From an uncultured beta proteobacterium (lineage in GTDB: Bacteria; Pseudomonadota; Gammaproteobacteria; Burkholderiales; Burkholderiaceae_B), in contig CAIYCP010000097.1 in NCBI GenBank assembly GCA_903924715.1, positions 1-13,817 on the forward strand: DNA of 13,817 nucleotides. Reading direction: 5' to 3'. The notes under the pieces are model-generated. The model was not told the origin of the DNA, ran no database searches, and saw only the letters and a list, made by a program, of their open reading frames with translations. The translations under genes were made by a program, and so were the position numbers. Of this stretch, positions 1 through 7,899 are shown one piece after another (positions within the stretch are counted from its first letter, which is position 1; each line of letters opens with the position of its first letter).

Positions 1-246
1 AGCACAAGCGATCACTACATCAACGTGGGGAACCTGTTCAAGGAAGTGTTGTGCTGCCGAGTGCAATGCGTCTCTGTCCTGAACATCGACCACGTAAAGA
101 TAGTGACTACCCGGCAAACTTGCTGCGAGTTCGTGTAAACGATCGCGACGTCGCGCCAGCAAACCCAGCGTATGCCCCTCAAGCGCATACTGCCTGGCAA
201 GTGCTGCACCTAAGCCACTGCTGGCGCCCGTAATAAAAACCGCCAC
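1..246 (-). CDS. Short-chain dehydrogenase/reductase, N-terminal part (cut by window edge)
   Basis: The first 82 residues of a classical SDR-family NAD(P)-dependent oxidoreductase are visible; the rest lies beyond the left edge. The Rossmann nucleotide-binding motif TGASSGLG is at residues 6-13, after a short hydrophobic first strand. An Arg-rich end of the second strand (ARRRDRL, 31-37) is typical of NADP(H) preference. DV at 54-55 fits the adenine-contacting acidic residue. The segment at 78-82 reads IACA where the family usually has an N-A-G motif, so Cys81 seems to replace the conserved Asn. The start is GTG: the receptor gene's TAA abuts it in the same frame, so no upstream start is possible. 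Ribosome-binding signal is weak, suggesting coupling to the preceding gene. Catalytic Ser-Tyr-Lys residues are outside the window, so the substrate cannot be inferred. Confidence 0.85.
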   Translation of the reverse strand, partial: MAVFITGASSGLGAALARQYALEGHTLGLLARRRDRLHELAASLPGSHYLYVVDVQDRDALHSAAQHFLEQVPHVDVVIACA

Positions 247-1251
247 TTAGTTTGCCTTTGCACCTGAGGCACGAACAATTTTTTCCCACTTCGCAAGTTC
301 GGTTTCGTTATATTTGGCAAACTCAGTTGGGCTTGAACCCACGGGCTCGGCACCCATCCCCGCGTATTGCTCTTGAACCGACTGCAGCTTCAAGGCCGCA
401 CTCGCTGCCTGTGATAGCTGATTAACGATCGCAGAGGGCGTACCTTTGGGTGCCCAAAAACCATACCACGTTGCAACATCAAAGCCGGGATAGCCGGATT
501 CTGCAATCGTCGGCAAATCAGGTAGCGCTTGCGCACGTTTAAGTGTGGTCACAGCAATGGCACGCAACTTACCGGCTTTAATGAAAGGCATGGACGACGG
601 CATTGAATCAAACATTAATTGAACCTGCCCGCCCACCAAGTCAGCCAATGCGGGGGAGCTTCCTTTGTAGGGAATATGTTGCATCTCAATACCCGCTGCA
701 ACCTTGAACGATTCACCCGCCAAATGCTGGGCCGAGGCGCTTCCAGAAGACGCAAAATTCAGCTTGCCCGGATTCTTTTTGCCGTAGTCGACCAAATCTT
801 TAATTGAATGCACGGGCAAGCTGTTTGGCACGACCAACACGAGTGGTACCGCCGCCAACTGTGTGATTGGCGCAAAATCTTTGAGTGCATCAAAACGCAT
901 ATCGGGATACAGGTGCGGGTTGATCACATGCAGCGAGGCATTGGCCAAAAATGTATAGCCATCAGGTTCGGCCCGCGCCACCAACTCAGCACCAATCATG
1001 CCACTGGCGCCTGGCTTGTTATCGACCACAATCGATTGGCCAAGTGTTTTACTCATTTCTGCAGCCACCACCCGAGCCGTTAAATCGGTTGGGCCACCTG
1101 GTGGATACGGTACAACCATTCGAATCGCTTTGTTGGGATAGGCTGCGGCTTGGGCGGCCGCCTTGGGCGCACAGACAGCAGCAAAGGTAGAGACGACCAA
1201 GGTCGCAAACGCCATCCGCCATACAGAGCCGAGCGTATTGAAATTATTCAT
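247..1251 (-). CDS. Bug-family (TctC-like) tripartite tricarboxylate transporter solute receptor
   Basis: A periplasmic binding protein of the Bug/TctC family, which usually captures small carboxylates or similar solutes for TctAB-type transport or sensing. The chosen start gives 334 residues, normal for the family. Residues 1 to about 35 form a Sec signal peptide (Arg12, a hydrophobic stretch 13-28, then an Ala-rich cleavage region ending near AAAQA). The mature protein opens with YPNKAIRMVVPYPPGG, the usual Bug start. It continues with the DNKPGASG segment, an EPDGYT segment and the IPYKGSSPALADLVGGQV segment, all family hallmarks. The reading frame extends upstream to 1314, but that would add 21 residues before the signal peptide and overlap the CoA-transferase by 71 bp. 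The ATG at 1251 overlaps that gene's stop by only 8 bp. No TctA or TctB membrane partner is present in the window. Substrate unknown. Confidence 0.93.
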   Translation of the reverse strand: MNNFNTLGSVWRMAFATLVVSTFAAVCAPKAAAQAAAYPNKAIRMVVPYPPGGPTDLTARVVAAEMSKTLGQSIVVDNKPGASGMIGAELVARAEPDGYTFLANASLHVINPHLYPDMRFDALKDFAPITQLAAVPLVLVVPNSLPVHSIKDLVDYGKKNPGKLNFASSGSASAQHLAGESFKVAAGIEMQHIPYKGSSPALADLVGGQVQLMFDSMPSSMPFIKAGKLRAIAVTTLKRAQALPDLPTIAESGYPGFDVATWYGFWAPKGTPSAIVNQLSQAASAALKLQSVQEQYAGMGAEPVGSSPTEFAKYNETELAKWEKIVRASGAKAN

Positions 1252-2431
1252 GTGGTTTAGCCTGGGTAACAACGCCGGTTTTGAGTAATTGTTCAATCGT
1301 CTCAGCACTGACACCTGCTTGCGTCAATACTTCGATCGAGTTTTCGCCAACACGCGGCGCGCTTGTGACGGGACGATGCAAAGGATGCGATGGCAAACCG
1401 ATATAGGGCAAGGTACCGACACCGGCTTGTGCGAGCTGTTGTGCCAAACCTAAATGCACCGCTTGCGGATGCTCAAGCACTTCGGTGTAATTACGCACCT
1501 GCGCATGTAAGACATCATGCTTTTGAAATAACGCGACCCAGTGTGCTGTCGTATGTTGTTTAAGCATCTGCGCCATATCAGCGTGCAGAGTCGCTCTGTT
1601 TTCAAAGCGGATGGCATTTTCAACATAACGAGGATCAGTGATCCATTCTTCGTGACCAAAGGCTTTGCTGACACGATGGAAATGTTCGGTGTTCACTGTC
1701 ACAACAGAAATCGTGCCATCTGCAGTTGCAAACACGGCGTTTGGCGCACTCACCGCACCAAACGGACGTTTGCCCGCAATCGCTTGCTCGATAAAGCAGG
1801 CACCTTGCAAGGCCGCACAAGCCTCAAACAAGCTCACTTGTACGTGTGTACCCCGTTGATGCGCCAAACGCTGATACAGCGCGGTAGCGGCGCCTTGCGA
1901 AGCATACAAACCCGTCGTGACGTCAGCCGCTAATAAGCCGATACGTCTGGGAACACCATGTTCATCTTGATTAGAAAACATCAACCCGCTATCGGCCTGC
2001 ATCACAGAATCAGTGGCAGGTGCATCCGCATAAGGTCCATCTTGACCATAACCACTCACCGACACATAGACGAGATCCGGTTTGATTTTTGACAGGGCGG
2101 CATAACCTACGCCTAAGCGATCTGCAACGCCCGGTCGAAAGTTCTGCACGATCACATCGGCTTGCAACGCTAACTGCAACAGTATTTTTTTACCCGCTTC
2201 TGTACGGGCGTCTAGCGCCAGGGCTTGCTTGCCTGCATTGAACTGAATGGCATGCGCGCTTAAATCACCTTTGGCCGCACCAATAAAGCGGATCCAATCA
2301 CCGGAAGGCGGTTCAACTTTTATAACGTGAGCGCCTTGCTGCCAAAGGATGTGCGCGCAGTAGGGCCCCGCAATCCCTTGGCTAATATCTAAAACTCGAA
2401 TACCTGCGTAGGGAAGCGGAGTGGTCGTCAT
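1244..2431 (-). CDS. CaiB/BaiF family class III CoA-transferase
   Basis: A cytoplasmic CoA-transferase of family III (formyl-CoA transferase, CaiB, BaiF group), which moves CoA between organic acids through an aspartyl-CoA anhydride. At 395 residues it has the usual length. The N-terminal stretch GIRVLDISQGIAGPYCAHIL (10-29) and the IKVEPPSGD segment (37-45) are characteristic. The NFRPG motif lies at 97-101 and YVSVSGYGQDGPY at 122-134. Asp170 in the segment AADVTTGLYA lines up with catalytic Asp169 of formyl-CoA transferase and CaiB. The ATG lies 2 bp after the carB stop with no clear Shine-Dalgarno, so translation probably depends on carB. It overlaps the following Bug receptor gene by 8 bp, which suggests both serve one pathway: uptake or sensing of an acid and its CoA activation. 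The acyl donor and acceptor cannot be told from sequence alone. Confidence 0.93.
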   Translation of the reverse strand: MTTTPLPYAGIRVLDISQGIAGPYCAHILWQQGAHVIKVEPPSGDWIRFIGAAKGDLSAHAIQFNAGKQALALDARTEAGKKILLQLALQADVIVQNFRPGVADRLGVGYAALSKIKPDLVYVSVSGYGQDGPYADAPATDSVMQADSGLMFSNQDEHGVPRRIGLLAADVTTGLYASQGAATALYQRLAHQRGTHVQVSLFEACAALQGACFIEQAIAGKRPFGAVSAPNAVFATADGTISVVTVNTEHFHRVSKAFGHEEWITDPRYVENAIRFENRATLHADMAQMLKQHTTAHWVALFQKHDVLHAQVRNYTEVLEHPQAVHLGLAQQLAQAGVGTLPYIGLPSHPLHRPVTSAPRVGENSIEVLTQAGVSAETIEQLLKTGVVTQAKPHE

Positions 2432-2433
2432 AT

Positions 2434-5400
2434 CTATTTCAGTGATTGATGTAGTTCTTGCAATGAATAAACGGTAATCCCAAGCCCTTCTCGCAAGTAC
2501 TGCATGCCTTCGACTGCGGCACGTGCACCCGCAATCGTGGTGTAGTACGTCACACGTGCGGCGAGCGCTTGGGTACGAATTGCTCGCGAATCGGTAATGG
2601 CATTGCGTCGCTCTTCGACCGAATTAATCACCAGCGACACTTCACCGTTTTTAAGCATATCAACAATATGCGGGCGTCCTTCAGCCACTTTGTTGACCAC
2701 CACCACGGGGATGCCGGCTTCTTTAATGGCGGCGGCGGTGCCACGCGTTGCCACAACCTTAAAGCCTAAGCCATGTAAGCCACGGGCGACTTCTACGGCC
2801 TTCGGTTTGTCTTGATTTTTGACACTAATAAACGCAGTGCCCGACTCGGGCAAATTCACGCTCGCTGCCATTTGTGATTTAACAAAGGCTTCACCAAATG
2901 TGACGCCCACACCCATGACTTCGCCAGTCGACTTCATTTCAGGGCCCAGAATCGTGTCTACGCCTGGAAACTTCACAAACGGAAACACGGCCTCTTTAAC
3001 CGAGAAGTAATGCGGTACCACTTCTTTGGTAATACCCTGCGAAGCCAAGGATTGTCCGGCCATTGCACGCGCAGCAATCTTGGCCAGTTGAAGGCCCGTT
3101 GCTTTAGACACAAACGGCACTGTACGAGATGCGCGCGGATTGACCTCTAACACGTAGACATCGCCTTTTTGCACCGCGAACTGGACATTCATTAACCCAG
3201 AAACGTTTAAGGCACGCGCCATCAACGCGGTTTGCCGTTTGATTTCGGTAGTCATCTCGGTAGACAGTGAAAATGGTGGCAAGCTGCAGGCCGAGTCACC
3301 CGAGTGCACGCCCGCCTGCTCGATGTGTTCCATCACACCGCCGATAAACACCTGTTGCCCGTCACACAAGCAATCGACATCAATCTCAATGGCATCATTT
3401 AAAAAGCGATCAAGCAGCACCGGCGAGTCGTTGCTGACTTTAACGGCCTCACGCATGTAGCGCTCGAGATCACCTTGTTCGTGCACGATCTCCATGGCCC
3501 GACCACCGAGCACATAGCTTGGACGAACGACCAAGGGATAACCGATTTCTTGCGCATGGGCCAAGGCCTCGCTTTCAGTACGCGCAGTCCGGTTAGGCGG
3601 CTGACGCAAATTCAGCTTGGTTAACAGTTTTTGAAAGCGCTCGCGATCTTCAGCGACGTCGATCGACTCTGGACTGGTGCCAATGATTGGCACACCATTG
3701 GCCTCAAGCGCCCGAGCAAGTTTCAGTGGCGTTTGACCGCCATACTGAACGATCATGCCCACGGGCTTTTCGATGTGCACGATCTCGAGCACGTCTTCAA
3801 GTGTGACCGGTTCAAAATACAAACGGTCAGAGGTATCGTAATCCGTCGAGACGGTTTCGGGGTTGCAATTGATCATGATGGTTTCAAAACCATCTTCACG
3901 CAACGCTAAGGCGGCATGCACGCAGCAGTAATCGAACTCGATACCTTGACCGATTCGGTTGGGGCCACCGCCGAGCACAATAATCTTTTTACGATCGGTG
4001 GGCTTCGCTTCGCACTCTTGTTCGTAGGTCGAATATAGATACGCCGTATTGGTTGCAAACTCGGCCGCGCAAGTATCCACACGCTTAAACACAGGGCGTA
4101 CATTGAGTTGATGACGCAACTTACGCACCTCACCCTCAACGGTATCTAATAAAAAGGCAAGACGGCGATCCGAGAACCCTCGGCGCTTTAACTGCCAAAG
4201 GGTGTCGTAATCCAGGTCGGCAATCGTACGCTGCTCAAGGGCTAATTCAATATCAACGATTTCTTTGATCTGGGCTAAAAACCACGGATCGATTTTGGTC
4301 AGTTGATGCACCTCATCCATCGTGAAGCCTTGCGCAAAGGCATCGCCCACGTACCAAATCCGCTCAGGGCCAGGCTCACCCAATTCAATTTGAATTTTTT
4401 CACGATCAGTCGTTTTTTGATTCAAGCCATCTACGCCAACTTCTAAACCGCGCAGCGCTTTTTGAAACGATTCTTGAAAGGTTCGGCCAATTGCCATCAC
4501 TTCACCAACAGACTTCATTTGGGTGGTGAGTCGCGCATCCGCGGTCGGGAATTTTTCGAACGCAAAGCGCGGCACCTTGGTGACCACGTAATCAATGGTT
4601 GGCTCGAATGAGGCCGGTGTCGCACCACCTGTGATTTCGTTTTTGAGTTCGTCTAAGGTGTAACCGACGGCTAAACGTGCTGCAACCTTGGCAATCGGAA
4701 AACCAGTCGCCTTTGAAGCAAGCGCTGACGAACGCGAGACACGCGGATTCATCTCGATCACAATCATCCGGCCATTGAGCGGATTCACCGCAAACTGTAC
4801 GTTTGAACCACCGGTATCGACACCAATTTCACGCAACACCGCGATCGAGGCGTTACGCATGATTTGATATTCTTTATCGGTCAGCGTTTGCGCAGGCGCC
4901 ACAGTAATTGAGTCGCCCGTATGCACACCCATTGGATCCAGATTTTCGATCGAGCAAACAATGATGCAGTTGTCAGCACTGTCGCGCACGACTTCCATTT
5001 CAAATTCTTTCCAACCTAGCAAGGACTCTTCAATCAGAAGTTCACTTGTGGGCGAAGCTTCGAGACCGCGACGGCAGATGGTTTCAAACTCTTCTGCGTT
5101 GTATGCAATACCGCCGCCACTGCCACCGAGCGTAAAGCTTGGACGAATCACTGCCGGAAAACCGGAGGTGCCGATTTCGATACCGATACGGCGCTGAACT
5201 TCCCAGGCCTCTTCAAGCGAATGCGCAACACCTGACTTGGCAGACTCAAGACCAATCGCGGTCATTGCGACTTTAAATTTTTGGCGATCTTCTGCTTTTT
5301 CAATTGCCTGCGCATTCGCGCCAATCAACTCAACGTTGTACTTTTTTAATACGCCGTGCTTATCAAGATCGAGCGCACAATTTAAGGCTGTTTGGCCTCC

Positions 5401-5670
5401 CATCGTCGGCAACACCGCATCGGGACGTTCTTTTTCAATAATTTTTTCGACCACTTGCCAGGTAATCGGCTCGATGTAGGTAACATCCGCCGTTTCTGGG
5501 TCAGTCATGATGGTGGCCGGATTGCTATTGACCAACACCGTGCGATAGCCCTCGGCTTTAAGGGCCTTGCAGGCCTGCGCGCCTGAGTAATCGAACTCGC
5601 AGGCTTGCCCAATCACAATGGGGCCTGCGCCGATGATCAAAATGGTTTTTAGGTCGGTACGCTTGGGCAT
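2434..5670 (-). CDS. carB: Carbamoyl phosphate synthetase, large subunit
   Basis: The synthetase subunit makes carbamoyl phosphate from bicarbonate, two ATP and ammonia channelled from CarA, feeding pyrimidine and arginine synthesis. Its 1078 residues compare with 1073 in E. coli. It shows the expected internal duplication: the carboxyphosphate ATP-grasp half begins with KTILIIGAGPIVIGQACEFD (8-27), and the carbamate half begins around residue 560 with KIIVLGGGPNRIGQGIEFDY. An oligomerisation region lies between them. The C-terminal MGS-like allosteric domain (about 940-1078) keeps residues matching the E. coli IMP/UMP-binding set: Ser949, Thr975, Thr978 and Lys994. This suggests UMP inhibition is retained. 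The start is 9 bp after the carA stop, with AAAGAG as ribosome-binding site. Unusually for Proteobacteria, what follows is not greA but a CoA-transferase. Confidence 0.99.
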   Translation of the reverse strand: MPKRTDLKTILIIGAGPIVIGQACEFDYSGAQACKALKAEGYRTVLVNSNPATIMTDPETADVTYIEPITWQVVEKIIEKERPDAVLPTMGGQTALNCALDLDKHGVLKKYNVELIGANAQAIEKAEDRQKFKVAMTAIGLESAKSGVAHSLEEAWEVQRRIGIEIGTSGFPAVIRPSFTLGGSGGGIAYNAEEFETICRRGLEASPTSELLIEESLLGWKEFEMEVVRDSADNCIIVCSIENLDPMGVHTGDSITVAPAQTLTDKEYQIMRNASIAVLREIGVDTGGSNVQFAVNPLNGRMIVIEMNPRVSRSSALASKATGFPIAKVAARLAVGYTLDELKNEITGGATPASFEPTIDYVVTKVPRFAFEKFPTADARLTTQMKSVGEVMAIGRTFQESFQKALRGLEVGVDGLNQKTTDREKIQIELGEPGPERIWYVGDAFAQGFTMDEVHQLTKIDPWFLAQIKEIVDIELALEQRTIADLDYDTLWQLKRRGFSDRRLAFLLDTVEGEVRKLRHQLNVRPVFKRVDTCAAEFATNTAYLYSTYEQECEAKPTDRKKIIVLGGGPNRIGQGIEFDYCCVHAALALREDGFETIMINCNPETVSTDYDTSDRLYFEPVTLEDVLEIVHIEKPVGMIVQYGGQTPLKLARALEANGVPIIGTSPESIDVAEDRERFQKLLTKLNLRQPPNRTARTESEALAHAQEIGYPLVVRPSYVLGGRAMEIVHEQGDLERYMREAVKVSNDSPVLLDRFLNDAIEIDVDCLCDGQQVFIGGVMEHIEQAGVHSGDSACSLPPFSLSTEMTTEIKRQTALMARALNVSGLMNVQFAVQKGDVYVLEVNPRASRTVPFVSKATGLQLAKIAARAMAGQSLASQGITKEVVPHYFSVKEAVFPFVKFPGVDTILGPEMKSTGEVMGVGVTFGEAFVKSQMAASVNLPESGTAFISVKNQDKPKAVEVARGLHGLGFKVVATRGTAAAIKEAGIPVVVVNKVAEGRPHIVDMLKNGEVSLVINSVEERRNAITDSRAIRTQALAARVTYYTTIAGARAAVEGMQYLREGLGITVYSLQELHQSLK

Positions 5671-5679
5671 GTTGACTCT

Positions 5680-6855
5680 TTATTTGTTGCTGGCCATCAG
5701 GCTCATGAATTGATCGAACAAGACAACAATGTCATGTGGCCCTGGGCTTGCTTCGGGGTGCCCTTGAAAACAAAAGGCAGGCCGATCGGTGAGTTCAAAT
5801 CCCTGCAAGGTCCCGTCAAACAACGAGACATGTGTCGCGCGCGCATTCGCGGGCAGAGTTTTGGCATCGACGGCAAAGCCATGATTTTGCGCTGTGATGA
5901 ACACCCGGCCCGAGGCCAAATGCTGCACAGGGTGGTTGGATCCGTGGTGACCGGTTTTCATCTTGATGGTTTTGGCACCAATGGCGAGGCCCATGATCTG
6001 ATGCCCAAGGCAAATGCCAAAGGTCGGCAACTTGCGCTCGAGAAAAACCTTGGTGGCCGCGATTGCATAATCACACGGATCAGGATCGCCCGGCCCATTC
6101 GATAAAAACACGCCATCAGGGTTGAGTTTGAGCACTTCAGCCGCCGTCGTTTGTGCAGGTACCACCGTGATGCGGCAACCACGCTCGGCAAGCAAGCGAA
6201 GGATATTTGACTTCACACCAAAATCATAGGCAACCACATGAGGTAACTGGCTTTTGTTTTGCCCAAACCCTTCACCAAGTTGCCACGTCGATTCAGTCCA
6301 TCCAGCGTTTTTAGTGGCGGACACCACCTTGGCCAGATCTTGTCCGGCCATACCCGGAAATTTTGCAGCCAACTGCAAGGCCTGTTTGGCATCTTCGCCA
6401 ACCAAAATACAGCCACCTTGCGCACCACCTTCGCGCAAAATGCGGGTCAATTTACGGGTGTCGATCTCAGCAATCGCGACAATGCCCTGCGATTTAAGAT
6501 AGTCGGGTAACGATTGCGTCGAGCGAAAGTTTGACAACTGCTCGGGGCAATTTCGCACAATCAGCCCTGCAGCATGAATTTTGGTCGACTCGACGTCTTC
6601 AAGGTTGACGCCCGTATTGCCAATATGGGGATACGTCAGGGTGACAATCTGGCCACTGTAGCTAGGATCGGTCAAGATCTCTTGGTAGCCGGTCATGGCG
6701 GTGTTAAATACCACCTCGGCAACCGTATGCCCATCCGCCCCGATCGAGACGCCTTTAAAGACGGTTCCGTCAGCGAGCGCTAGAATCGCAATTGCACGCG
6801 TTGACTGGGGGGCATTTTGCTTAGCTCGTAATTCTTCGAATATATTCGGCAGCAC
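5680..6855 (-). CDS. carA: Carbamoyl phosphate synthetase, small (glutaminase) subunit
   Basis: The class I glutamine amidotransferase subunit hydrolyses glutamine and passes ammonia to CarB. It has 391 residues against 382 in E. coli. The N-terminal CarA domain includes VVFNTAMTGYQEILTDPSYS (48-67). The amidotransferase domain has the nucleophile Cys282 in FGICLGHQ and the triad partners His366 and Glu368 in QGHPEA, a constant +13 offset from E. coli Cys269/His353/Glu355. HHGSNHPVQ (303-311) is also conserved. The start is GTG at 6855, preceded by CTGGGG six bases upstream; an ATG inside the early coding region is out of frame. This leaves about 20 residues before the conserved ILALADGT strand, slightly longer than in E. 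coli. carA heads the operon and is divergent from transaldolase across a 50-bp gap. Confidence 0.98.
   Translation of the reverse strand: MLPNIFEELRAKQNAPQSTRAIAILALADGTVFKGVSIGADGHTVAEVVFNTAMTGYQEILTDPSYSGQIVTLTYPHIGNTGVNLEDVESTKIHAAGLIVRNCPEQLSNFRSTQSLPDYLKSQGIVAIAEIDTRKLTRILREGGAQGGCILVGEDAKQALQLAAKFPGMAGQDLAKVVSATKNAGWTESTWQLGEGFGQNKSQLPHVVAYDFGVKSNILRLLAERGCRITVVPAQTTAAEVLKLNPDGVFLSNGPGDPDPCDYAIAATKVFLERKLPTFGICLGHQIMGLAIGAKTIKMKTGHHGSNHPVQHLASGRVFITAQNHGFAVDAKTLPANARATHVSLFDGTLQGFELTDRPAFCFQGHPEASPGPHDIVVLFDQFMSLMASNK
6817..6846 (+). promoter_or_regulatory. Possible sigma-70 promoter for transaldolase
   Basis: TTGCTT (6817-6822) and TATATT (6841-6846) are separated by 18 bp; the -10 matches the consensus at five of six bases, the -35 only at three. 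Transcription would start near 6853 and give a leader of about 50 nt before the transaldolase ATG. The element lies within the first codons of carA on the opposite strand. This is based on pattern only. Confidence 0.35.
6837..6848. other. 12-bp perfect palindrome inside carA codons 3-7
   Basis: CGAATATATTCG is a perfect inverted repeat just inside carA and 58 bp before the transaldolase start. It resembles half-sites of an ARG box (GAAT/ATTC), but the half-sites are two bases too close for the 18-bp ArgR consensus. A 12-bp palindrome is expected a few times by chance in a window this long, so an operator role is only a guess. Confidence 0.25.
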
Positions 6856-6896
6856 AATAAACCCCAGCGTTAAAAATTAGTAAGCAAACCTTGGAA

Positions 6897-6902
6897 GTAT
6901 AA
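6897..6902 (-). promoter_or_regulatory. Possible -10 element for the carAB operon
   Basis: On the minus strand TATACT (6902 to 6897) matches the sigma-70 -10 consensus at five of six bases, about 40 bp before the carA GTG. No good -35 is seen at the right distance; that part would fall within the first transaldolase codons. With only 50 bp between the two start codons, the carA promoter has to be here or inside the transaldolase gene. Confidence 0.35.
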
Positions 6903-6905
6903 CTG

Positions 6906-7859
6906 ATGGCCAGCCTTCTTGACTCCCTGCGGACCCACACCACCGTTGTCGCCGATACCGGTGATTTTGAGAGCATGCGGCGCTATCTGCCAACCGATGC
7001 CACAACGAATCCCTCTTTGATCCTCAAAGCGGTACAGCAAGACGCGTATCGCCCCATGCTTGAACGCTGTGTGAAAGCCAATCCAACGGCGCTCACGAGT
7101 GATCTGGTCGATCAACTCTTAGTCTCTTTTGGGAAAGAAATACTTAGTATTGTGCCTGGACGCGTGTCGACCGAGGTGGATGCACGCCTATCCTTTGACA
7201 CAAGCGCCACGATCGAGCGCGCCCGCAGCTTGATCAAACGCTATCAAACCGCTGGCTTTGAGCGCGATCGCATCTTGATCAAGATTGCCGCCACCTACGA
7301 AGGCATTCAGGCGGCCCGCATCCTTGAGGCCGAAGGCATCCATTGCAACCTGACATTACTGTTTTCACTGGTGCAGGCCGTTGCCTGTGCCGAGGCCCGC
7401 GTCAAGTTAATTTCGCCCTTCGTTGGACGCATTTACGACTGGCATAAAAAACAACAAGGTAGCAACTGGGATGAAGCGGCCAACAGCGGCGCAAATGATC
7501 CTGGCGTCTTGTCGGTATCCAAAATCTACAGTTACTACAAAAACTTTGGGGTTGCCACTGAGATTATGGGCGCGAGCTTTAGAAACACAGGCCAGATTTT
7601 GGCGCTTGCTGGCTGCGACTTACTGACGATCAGCCCTGACCTGCTGGCCAGCCTCAGCGACGCGCAAGGTGAAGTCAGCCCTCATTTAAACCTCGCGTAT
7701 GCAAAAGCAAACACAACCCAGCGTTTGCCGTCAGACGAGCAGGCATTTCGCTTTTTATTAAACGAAGACGCAATGGCGAATGAGAAGTTATCTGAAGGGA
7801 TTCGCGCGTTTGTAACAGACGCTCGCAAATTAGATGCGCTGATTGACGCGCAGCGCTAA
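6906..7859 (+). CDS. tal: Transaldolase (TalB-type)
   Basis: Moves a dihydroxyacetone unit from sedoheptulose 7-phosphate to glyceraldehyde 3-phosphate in the non-oxidative pentose phosphate pathway; cytoplasmic. At 317 residues it matches the E. coli TalB class. Active-site residues are all present: Asp17 (VADTGDF), Asn35 (ATTNPS), Glu90 (STEVDARLSFD), the Schiff-base Lys126 (RILIKIAAT) and Thr150 (HCNLTLLFS). From Glu90 on, the numbering runs six behind E. coli TalB, pointing to a small deletion between residues 35 and 90. The C-terminal part has the SKIYSYYKNFG and GASFRN segments of this class. The ATG is preceded by GGAAG eight bases upstream. It is the only plus-strand gene here, divergent from carA and convergent with an ABC permease. 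Confidence 0.98.
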   Translation: MASLLDSLRTHTTVVADTGDFESMRRYLPTDATTNPSLILKAVQQDAYRPMLERCVKANPTALTSDLVDQLLVSFGKEILSIVPGRVSTEVDARLSFDTSATIERARSLIKRYQTAGFERDRILIKIAATYEGIQAARILEAEGIHCNLTLLFSLVQAVACAEARVKLISPFVGRIYDWHKKQQGSNWDEAANSGANDPGVLSVSKIYSYYKNFGVATEIMGASFRNTGQILALAGCDLLTISPDLLASLSDAQGEVSPHLNLAYAKANTTQRLPSDEQAFRFLLNEDAMANEKLSEGIRAFVTDARKLDALIDAQR

Positions 7860-7899
7860 ATCGATTGACTAGAAGGGCTGGCTTAAAGACGCACAACGC
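7860..7899. other. Short convergent intergenic gap without a clear terminator
   Basis: Forty base pairs separate the transaldolase stop from the permease stop on the opposite strand. I see no stem-loop followed by a T-run in either direction. A six-base inverted repeat (7836-7841 with 7851-7856) ends just inside transaldolase but has no T-tract. Termination may be Rho-dependent or the transcripts may overlap. Confidence 0.5.

Noticed and set aside
152..1083. Plus-strand open frames opposite the Bug receptor and dehydrogenase
   Set aside because: They lie within well-supported genes on the other strand, have no family features or ribosome-binding sites, and reflect codon bias on the opposite strand.
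1252..1314. Upstream extension of the Bug receptor frame to an earlier start
   Set aside because: It would overlap the CoA-transferase by 71 bp and place 21 unrelated residues before an otherwise good signal peptide; the ATG at 1251 fits the family length.
2184..2190. Run of seven A in the CoA-transferase message as a frameshift or slippage site
   Set aside because: The protein is full length and normal in frame zero, no biology calls for a second product, and a run this long is expected by chance.
6837..6848. Palindrome as an ArgR (ARG box) operator for carAB
   Set aside because: The GAAT/ATTC half-sites are two bases too close for the consensus and the outer T-G/C-A bases are missing; a palindrome this short is expected by chance.
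7836..7856. GCGCTG/CAGCGC inverted repeat as transaldolase terminator
   Set aside because: It is inside the coding sequence, has a nine-base loop and no T-run.
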